Assembly (NCBI RefSeq): GCF_027594745.1
Contig: NZ_CP110854.1
Coordinates: 3,303,501-3,367,500 of the forward strand
DNA: 64,000 nt
DNA from: Saprospira grandis
Lineage (GTDB): Bacteria > Bacteroidota > Bacteroidia > Chitinophagales > Saprospiraceae
Reading direction: 5' to 3'
Positions 58,587 to 64,000 of the stretch are shown here, in pieces. The position numbers were made by a program, and so were the translations under genes. Each line of letters starts with the position of its first letter. Position 1 is the stretch's first letter. The notes under the pieces are model-generated. The model was given only the letters and a program-made list of their open reading frames with translations. It did no database searches and was not told the DNA's origin.

Positions 58587-59735
58587 CTATAGCCCATGCA
58601 GCCGCCGAGCCGCCGCCGCTAAGGTCTCCTCGGTTTTGGCAAAACAAAAACGGACCACCTTGTTATCGGGCTGCTCTTGGCTGTAAAATGGAGAAAGCGG
58701 AATCACGGCCACGCCCTTTTCTATGGTCAACCAACGAGCAAAGTCTACATCATTCAACTCCGAGATTTGGCTATAATCCCCCAACTGAAAATAACTGCCC
58801 CCAGAAGGCTCAAACTGAAAGGGCGTATCTTTCATAAGGCCCAAAAAGAGGTCCCGCTTGGCCTGAAAGAAAGCCGATAGCCCCAAATAAGTGTTGGGGT
58901 CTTCTAGATATTCGGCTATGGCGTATTGCACAGCCGTATTGGCCGAAAAGACATTGAATTGATGGACCATCCTAAATTCTCGCATGAGCCGAGCCGCTCC
59001 CACTACATAGCCCATTTTCCAACCCGTGCTGTGCAAGGTTTTCCCAAAGGAATAAGTAGCCAAGGTCCGATCTCGCAAAGCTGGATAGGAGAGGGCCGAT
59101 AAATGCTTTTGCCCATCAAAGACAATATGCTCATAGACCTCATCACTCAATAGTATAATGTTGGTCGGCGCCAAAAGATCAGTTAGGGCCTGCATGTCTT
59201 CCTCCCTAAAGCAACGCCCAATGGGATTGTGTGGACTGTTAATGATGAACATCCGCGTTTTTTCTGTAATCAGTTGGCCCAATTCCTCCCAATCTATGGT
59301 CCAATCGGGTGCTTTGAGGGCATAGGACACCGCCTTGGCCCCCGCCAACTCAATGGCAGGTAGATAACAATCATAGGCGGGCTCAATAATAATGACCTCA
59401 TCGCCTGGGCGAACAAAGGCCATTATAGAGGAAAAGATGGCTTCGGTAGCTCCTGCCGTAATGGTAATCTCTGTAGCTGGATCATAACTGGCCCCATAAA
59501 GGGCTTCAATTTTTTGGGCCAAACGCTGGTTGAGCTCAGGCACTCCAGCCATGGGCGCATATTGGTTTTTACCCGCCAACATATATTTATGGACCAGCTC
59601 AATCAAGCGAGGATCTACCGGATAGTTCGGAAAGCCCTGCGATAGGTTGATGGCCTCATGCTTTTGGGCCAAGGCCGACATGACCGAGAATATAGTGGTC
59701 TCTGCCGATGGAAATTTAGAGGAAAACTGAATCAT
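58587..59735 (-). CDS. PLP-dependent aminotransferase (methionine/kynurenine type, YbdL-like)
   Basis: A 382-residue fold-type I aminotransferase. Signatures are INLSQGFPNYPVD, NQYAPMAGVPELNQRLA, TITAGATEAI, NSPHNPIGR (Asn170), LSDEVYEHI (Asp198, Tyr201), and the PLP-binding lysine in SFGKTLHSTGWKMG (Lys232). The SFGKT-x2-TGWK form is typical of the methionine aminotransferase/kynurenine aminotransferase group; the exact substrate is not decided. The start at 59735 matches the family N-terminus. The frame stays open for 110 more codons upstream through repeat copy 20, which is not protein-like. It is bracketed by copies 19 (+) and 20 (-). Confidence 0.9.
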   Translation of the reverse strand: MIQFSSKFPSAETTIFSVMSALAQKHEAINLSQGFPNYPVDPRLIELVHKYMLAGKNQYAPMAGVPELNQRLAQKIEALYGASYDPATEITITAGATEAIFSSIMAFVRPGDEVIIIEPAYDCYLPAIELAGAKAVSYALKAPDWTIDWEELGQLITEKTRMFIINSPHNPIGRCFREEDMQALTDLLAPTNIILLSDEVYEHIVFDGQKHLSALSYPALRDRTLATYSFGKTLHSTGWKMGYVVGAARLMREFRMVHQFNVFSANTAVQYAIAEYLEDPNTYLGLSAFFQAKRDLFLGLMKDTPFQFEPSGGSYFQLGDYSQISELNDVDFARWLTIEKGVAVIPLSPFYSQEQPDNKVVRFCFAKTEETLAAAARRLHGL

Positions 59736-59779
59736 AGTTTCTTTTGCTAAAGAAGATGAGGAGAGAAGGGGGCCATTTA

Positions 59780-60008
59780 GGCGGCGCAGCCGCCTCAAGG
59801 AGCGAAGCGACGCGGCTGAGGGGCTGTAGCAGGGCCGCCAAAGGCGGCAGACCGAGGCGCTTTGCGCCGAAGGGCCGAGCAGACTTGCGAGCTGCGCAAT
59901 GGCCCGACCCGAGCGAGAACTCATGAGGGTTTTAACCCTCATTTTGTATAGCTTCGCAAAGCGATACCGCTTTGCGCTGGGTTTCAACCCAGCGGAAGGG
60001 GCAGCCCC
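59780..60008 (-). repeat. GC-rich modular hairpin repeat, copy 20, with inserted palindromes
   Basis: Minus orientation. It carries the same insert as copy 15: ATGAGGGTTTTAACCCTCAT (59923-59942), the GCTTCGCAAAGCG hairpin and CGCTGGGTTTCAACCCAGCG (59975-59994), then GGAAGGGGCAGCCCC. It lies in the gap between the aminotransferase start and the end of ffh. Confidence 0.9.
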
Positions 60009-60049
60009 AAATAAAGGTCCCGAAAATAATAAGTTCTGCCTGTAATTAC

Positions 60050-60080
60050 AAAAAAAAAGAGCCACCCAAAGGCAGCTCTT
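60050..60080 (-). terminator. Terminator of ffh
   Basis: AAGAGC (60057-60062) pairs with GCTCTT (60075-60080), with a T run on the minus strand from nine A at 60050-60058. It lies 24 bp past the ffh stop. Confidence 0.65.
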
Positions 60081-60103
60081 AGTGTATATAGTTGGTCGAT
60101 CTT

Positions 60104-61447
60104 CTAACGGAATCCTCTAGGGATGTTAGGCATGCGCATATTGCCGCCCCCCGCTTGCATCTTACTCATCTGGAACATCATCTTACGCATTTGCTCAAAC
60201 TGACGCAAAAACTGATTGATCTCCTCTACGCGGTTTCCGCTTCCTTTGGCAATCCGCTTTTTGCGGCTACCATTGATCACGCCAGGATTTCCCCGCTCTT
60301 CAGGAGTCATAGAAAGAATGATGGCCTCAATTTTATTAAAGGCATTGTCGTCAATGTCAATGTCCTTGGCAATCTTGCCCATACCAGGAATCATCCCGAT
60401 CAAGCTCTTGAGGTTACCCATCTTGCGGATTTGGGCCAACTGCTTGAGAAAGTCGTTAAAGTCAAACTGATTTTTACGAATCTTCTTCTCTAGGCGCTTG
60501 GCTTCCTTCTCATCAAAGTCCTCTTGGGCCTTTTCTACCAATGAAATGATATCTCCCATGCCCAAAATACGCTGGGCCATACGATCGGGGTGGAAAATGT
60601 CCAAGGTGTCCATTTTCTCTCCCATAGAGATAAACTTAATCGGCTTACCTACGGTGTATTTGATCGAAAGAGCAGCACCACCACGAGTATCCCCGTCCAA
60701 CTTGGTCAAAACTACCCCATCATAATTGATGCGATCGTTAAAGGCCTTGGCCGTGTTTACCGCATCCTGTCCAGTCATCGAATCCACTACAAATAGCGTC
60801 TCTGTGGGCTGGATCGCTTTTTTTACTGCAGCAATCTCCGTCATCATCTCCTCATCTACGGCCAAACGACCCGCAGTATCGACGATCACGACATCATATT
60901 TTCCTTTTTTGGCCTCGGCAATACCGTTTAGCGCAATCTCTACGGGGTTTTTGTTGTCCATCTCTTTGTAGATGTCAACACCCACCTGCTCGGCAACAAC
61001 CGCCAACTGATTGATGGCCGCAGGACGATAAACGTCACAAGCAATCACCATTACTTTTTTGTTGCGCTTGTTTTTCAAGTGGCGAGAAAGCTTACCCGTA
61101 AAGGTCGTTTTACCAGAACCTTGTAGACCAGCAATCAAAACAATACCCGGATTGGCCTTGATGTTAATCCCTACAGATTGTCCACCCATCAATTCAACCA
61201 ACTCATCCTGAACGATTTTAACCATCAAATCACCCGGACGTACCGATTTCAATACGTTGCGCTTTCCAAGGGCCTCTTCCTTTACTTTATCCGTAAAAGA
61301 TTTGGCAATCTTGTAGTTTACATCGGCATCAACCAATGCACGGCGAATCGCTTTAACGGAGGTGGCCACATTGATTTCGGTCAACTTACCGTCACCCGAA
61401 AGGTTCTTAAAGGCCGCATCTAAATTATCTTGTAAATTGCTAAACAT
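60104..61447 (-). CDS. ffh: Signal recognition particle protein Ffh
   Basis: This GTPase binds signal sequences of nascent membrane proteins and the SRP RNA, then docks at FtsY. The 447-residue protein has the helical N domain, the G domain with P-loop GLQGSGKTT (107-115), DVYRPAAINQL, DTAGRL and TKLDGDTRGGAALS, and a Met-rich M domain with the RNA-binding region (GSRKKRIAKGSGN) and the Met/Gly-rich tail (MSKMQAGGGNMRMPNIPRGF). Its RNA partner ffs is at 10640-10738. Confidence 0.96.
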   Translation of the reverse strand: MFSNLQDNLDAAFKNLSGDGKLTEINVATSVKAIRRALVDADVNYKIAKSFTDKVKEEALGKRNVLKSVRPGDLMVKIVQDELVELMGGQSVGINIKANPGIVLIAGLQGSGKTTFTGKLSRHLKNKRNKKVMVIACDVYRPAAINQLAVVAEQVGVDIYKEMDNKNPVEIALNGIAEAKKGKYDVVIVDTAGRLAVDEEMMTEIAAVKKAIQPTETLFVVDSMTGQDAVNTAKAFNDRINYDGVVLTKLDGDTRGGAALSIKYTVGKPIKFISMGEKMDTLDIFHPDRMAQRILGMGDIISLVEKAQEDFDEKEAKRLEKKIRKNQFDFNDFLKQLAQIRKMGNLKSLIGMIPGMGKIAKDIDIDDNAFNKIEAIILSMTPEERGNPGVINGSRKKRIAKGSGNRVEEINQFLRQFEQMRKMMFQMSKMQAGGGNMRMPNIPRGFR

Positions 61448-61506
61448 AAATATAGAGATCTATTTCTTCTTAGTTGAGATGGAGAGATGATTGGGGTTTA
61501 GAGGGG

Positions 61507-61514
61507 CAAATATA
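61507..61514 (-). promoter_or_regulatory. Candidate -7 element of the ffh promoter
   Basis: TATATTTG on the minus strand matches TANNTTTG and lies about 60 bp before the ffh start; no clear TTTG was found at the expected distance. Confidence 0.35.
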
Positions 61515-61545
61515 AGCATTTTTTATAGTTTTTTTAAATTTTTTT

Positions 61546-61690
61546 GGGGCTGCCCCGCCCTGCGGGCGGGTCGGGCCATTGCGCAGCTCGCAGGCCTGCT
61601 CGGCCCTTCGGCCTACGGCCTCGGTCTGCCGCTTCGCGGCCCTGCTTCAGCCCCTCAGCCTGCGGGCGCTTGCGCGCCCTGTCCCCTCCA
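61546..61690 (+). repeat. GC-rich modular hairpin repeat, copy 21
   Basis: Plus orientation, main subtype, a good reference copy: GGGGCTGCCCC, GCCC-TGC-GGGC, GGTCGGGCCATTGCGCAGC, TCGGCCC, GGCC-TAC-GGCC, TCGGTCTG, CCGC-TTC-GCGG, CCCCTCAGCC, GGGCGC-TTG-CGCGCCC and CTGTCCCCTCCAAA. It lies between the ffh start and the end of the PKD gene. Confidence 0.92.
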
Positions 61691-61701
61691 AAGCCCCAGC
61701 T

Positions 61702-64000
61702 TTAGTAAACAATAGTGGCAAAGCCCTTAATCTCTTTTCTAAAGCCTCGGGCTCCCGAAATCTGGACCTGCACCACATAAACGCCCGCCTGGCATTTGCG
61801 CCCATTGTTCTGTATGCGCCCGTTCCATTCGGCTCTGGGGTCTGTCGTCCGAAATACTTCTTCGCCCCAACGGTTGTAAATCCGCATATCAAATTGCTCA
61901 ATAAAGTCTAAGTAGCCCTCACCCCGATAGCCATCGTTTTTGCCGTCATCATTGGGCGTAAAGGCATTGGGCAAGAAGTAGGTAATTTGCGGACTAATAT
62001 CCACGACCGCCTGGGCCGTGTCGGGGCAACCATTGCGATGATAAACCACTTGCTGCACCAAATATAAACCCGTATCTGCATAGTTGTGTATGGGGTTTTG
62101 CTGCAAGACCTGCTGTCCATCGCCAAAGTCCCAAGACCAAAGGTTGGCCCGCATCGACTGATCTGTAAACTGGACCTCTGGGTTTTGAAAGGAAATCTCC
62201 CCTGCATTAACCGCCGCAAAACTAAAGCCCGCTACTGGCTCTTCTAAAATATCAATCTGGGCCGAAAAACTGTCTACACAGCCCGCAGTAGAATTGACCC
62301 GCAAAGACAAGGGATAACTGCCAAAACTGCTGTAACTCAAATCAGGCTGAGCGGCATTGCTCCGGCGACCATCGCCCAAATCCCAACTATAGCTATAGCC
62401 CTCAATGGGGTAGGGGTATCCCTCAGGCATAGGGACGGTAGAGGGACCGCAAAGCCGTAGCGGCCGCAAATCGACAGGGAAGATGGGCAGGGGCCGCCAA
62501 TAGACACTATCTGTGGTTTGGTCCTGACAACCGTTTTCATCCTCTACTTCCAATTGGACCACATAATAGCCCGTATCGGGGTAGTTGTAAAAATGGTCCA
62601 CTAAAGGATCTGTACTGCTATTGCCATCCCCAAAACTCCAGAAGCTCTGCGTCAAAATGCCTTCATTACTCGGGACCGAGAGGTTGCGGAAACGCATGGC
62701 CCCAATTTCACAGGCATCATATCGACTATCAAAACGGGCCTCGGGCAAACCATTTGCCTGAATGGTATCATAGAAGGTCTGCTCACAACCCGAAGCCGTA
62801 CGGACCAATAGGCTGGCGTAGTAGGTCCCGCCGTTCTCATAGACATAGTTGCTGTCAAAAGCAGTTGTGCTATTGCCATCGCCAAAGGACCAAAGGAAGC
62901 TGTAGCCCGGATAATCATTCAATATATTATTATCAAAGTTTACCGCTACGGGCACACAGGCCTCTGTCGAATGACTATTGACCGGAAAAACAGGGGCAGG
63001 GTAATAAGGCATAAGCTGTATACTCGTATCTCTACAAGCATTTACATCCTCTACAATCAGTTGGATGTAGTAGCTGTCTCTAGGCGGATAACTAATCACG
63101 GTATCCTGATGAGTAGATAAAATTGCGCTTTGCCCATTGCCAAAGTCCCAATCCCAAAGACGAAGACTGTCTCCCGCTAGATTAGTCGTTGATTCTTGGC
63201 TAAAGAAGACCCCTGTATATTCGCAAGAGTCAAAACTATAGCTAAACTGGGCATTGGGGTTTTCATGCACCACAATGGTATCGTAAAAGTCGCCAGTACA
63301 ACCCGTAGGAGAAAGGATGTATAAATGGACCAAATACTCTCCAGGCTGTTGATAGATATAGCTAGGACTGGCTGCGGTATCGCTGCCCCCATCCCCAAAG
63401 TTCCATTGGGTGCTATAGCCGTTAATCGGGTAGGAGTTATTGATAAAGTCTACATTCAAAGGTTCACAACCCACACTATCACTGACATCTACGGCCACAA
63501 TGGGCGCAGGATGCCAGGCTACGGTTTGTACAACCGTATCTCGACAGCTATTGGTATCTTCTACAATGAGTTGGACCTCAAAGTCGCCCGCCAAATTATA
63601 TAAATGGCTGGTATCTTGGGCCGATAAAATGGTCCCATCATCAAAGTCCCATTGCCAAAATTGCAGGGGCGTGCCTGCGGGGTTGGTCTGGGCCTGTTCA
63701 TCAAAACTGACGGCCCCAATGACGCAAGGATCAAAACTGCTGCTAAATTGGGCCGTTGGCAATTCAAAGATGCTGACGGTATCCAAAAAGCTATCGGTAC
63801 AGCCCAAAGGAGAGGTGATCACTAACTCTATCGGGTATACCCCCGCCTGCGTATAAATATGGCTGGGACTAGCCGCCGTATCCGAGGCCCCATCCCCAAA
63901 GTCCCAAATGGTGCTATAACCATTGATGGGGTAAGAGTTGTTGATAAAGCTAATGATAGAGGGCCGACAGCCACTGTTGTCCGTTAAGCTCACATCAATT
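61702..64000 (-). CDS. PKD-repeat surface protein with type IX secretion C-terminal domain (5' end outside window)
   Basis: At least 766 residues of a large secreted protein whose start lies beyond the window; the frame is open to the last base (reading IDVSLTDNSG). It holds eight PKD domains, each with a WDFGDG-like motif (variants WDFDDG, WNFGDG, WDFGNG, WSFGDG, WDLGDG) and a cysteine near its end. The C-terminal 90 residues form the gliding-motility-associated (type B) sorting domain: FLPNAFTPNDDGKNDGY, FDMRIYNRWGEEVF, WNGRI and GVYVVQV. The protein is therefore predicted to be exported by the type IX system and attached or released at the surface. Two PKD units are nearly the same, with FINNSYPINGYST in both. 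Confidence 0.9.
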   Translation of the reverse strand, partial: IDVSLTDNSGCRPSIISFINNSYPINGYSTIWDFGDGASDTAASPSHIYTQAGVYPIELVITSPLGCTDSFLDTVSIFELPTAQFSSSFDPCVIGAVSFDEQAQTNPAGTPLQFWQWDFDDGTILSAQDTSHLYNLAGDFEVQLIVEDTNSCRDTVVQTVAWHPAPIVAVDVSDSVGCEPLNVDFINNSYPINGYSTQWNFGDGGSDTAASPSYIYQQPGEYLVHLYILSPTGCTGDFYDTIVVHENPNAQFSYSFDSCEYTGVFFSQESTTNLAGDSLRLWDWDFGNGQSAILSTHQDTVISYPPRDSYYIQLIVEDVNACRDTSIQLMPYYPAPVFPVNSHSTEACVPVAVNFDNNILNDYPGYSFLWSFGDGNSTTAFDSNYVYENGGTYYASLLVRTASGCEQTFYDTIQANGLPEARFDSRYDACEIGAMRFRNLSVPSNEGILTQSFWSFGDGNSSTDPLVDHFYNYPDTGYYVVQLEVEDENGCQDQTTDSVYWRPLPIFPVDLRPLRLCGPSTVPMPEGYPYPIEGYSYSWDLGDGRRSNAAQPDLSYSSFGSYPLSLRVNSTAGCVDSFSAQIDILEEPVAGFSFAAVNAGEISFQNPEVQFTDQSMRANLWSWDFGDGQQVLQQNPIHNYADTGLYLVQQVVYHRNGCPDTAQAVVDISPQITYFLPNAFTPNDDGKNDGYRGEGYLDFIEQFDMRIYNRWGEEVFRTTDPRAEWNGRIQNNGRKCQAGVYVVQVQISGARGFRKEIKGFATIVY

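Noticed and set aside
2169..61690. Large repeats as plain intrinsic terminators
   Set aside because: Several copies follow an already complete terminator, others sit at gene 5' ends, and they lack a U run after the main hairpin on a consistent side.
2169..61690. CRISPR array
   Set aside because: The repeats are long, dispersed, variable in hairpin arms, in both orientations, and no cas gene is present.

Overview
The window looks like a chromosomal segment of a gliding Bacteroidetes bacterium close to Saprospira. The reasons are: the last gene is a PKD protein with the C-terminal domain used for type IX secretion; several promoters match the Bacteroidetes pattern TTTG-N19/20-TANNTTTG; DNA is moderately AT-rich in genes and very GC-rich in interspersed repeats. 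The assignment to Saprospira is an impression from memory, not a search. No tRNA, rRNA, CRISPR, phage or transposase gene was seen.

Region 1 (1-17600) is mostly housekeeping: gyrB; an orphan sensor kinase; a frameshifted M19 dipeptidase; a membrane protein; an NAD-salvage operon (pncB, frameshifted, with nrtR and pncA) behind twin operators; a START-domain protein; the SRP RNA gene; then tetR, a PaaE-like reductase, holA, a DUF1963-like gene, tsaC, cca and a small WW-repeat protein. Region 2 (17900-20600) has a decayed YHYH-type lipoprotein and a TonB-dependent receptor. Region 3 (21433-31647) is a same-strand locus: Asp-Val-rich OB-fold membrane protein, a coiled protein and calpain-like protease (one reading frame split by a stop codon), a small lipoprotein, a flotillin and a 1654-residue AAA+ protein. 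Region 4 (31685-43627) is a 6.1 kb alpha-2-macroglobulin gene flanked by two inverted paralogous genes of unknown function with shared N-termini, promoters, terminators and flanking repeats. Region 5 (43675-55625) is the most interesting: a divergent locus with a tubulin/FtsZ-like protein next to a large actin/Hsp70-fold ATPase, plus a vWA-like lipoprotein, membrane and coiled-coil envelope proteins and a peptidoglycan amidase. It is a candidate membrane or envelope remodelling machine. Region 6 (55686-64000) holds dsbD with a doubled sensor domain, a methionine-type aminotransferase, ffh and the PKD/type IX cargo, which runs off the window.

Overlaid on all this are 21 copies of a GC-rich 110-230 bp repeat. 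Fixed sequence blocks are separated by hairpins whose arms differ from copy to copy but still pair. The copies alternate in orientation along the window. A second class of short palindromes with a TTCA/TTTA-like core sits inside or next to several copies. These repeats occupy nearly every long intergenic space and are read open in several frames, so gene starts next to them need trimming.
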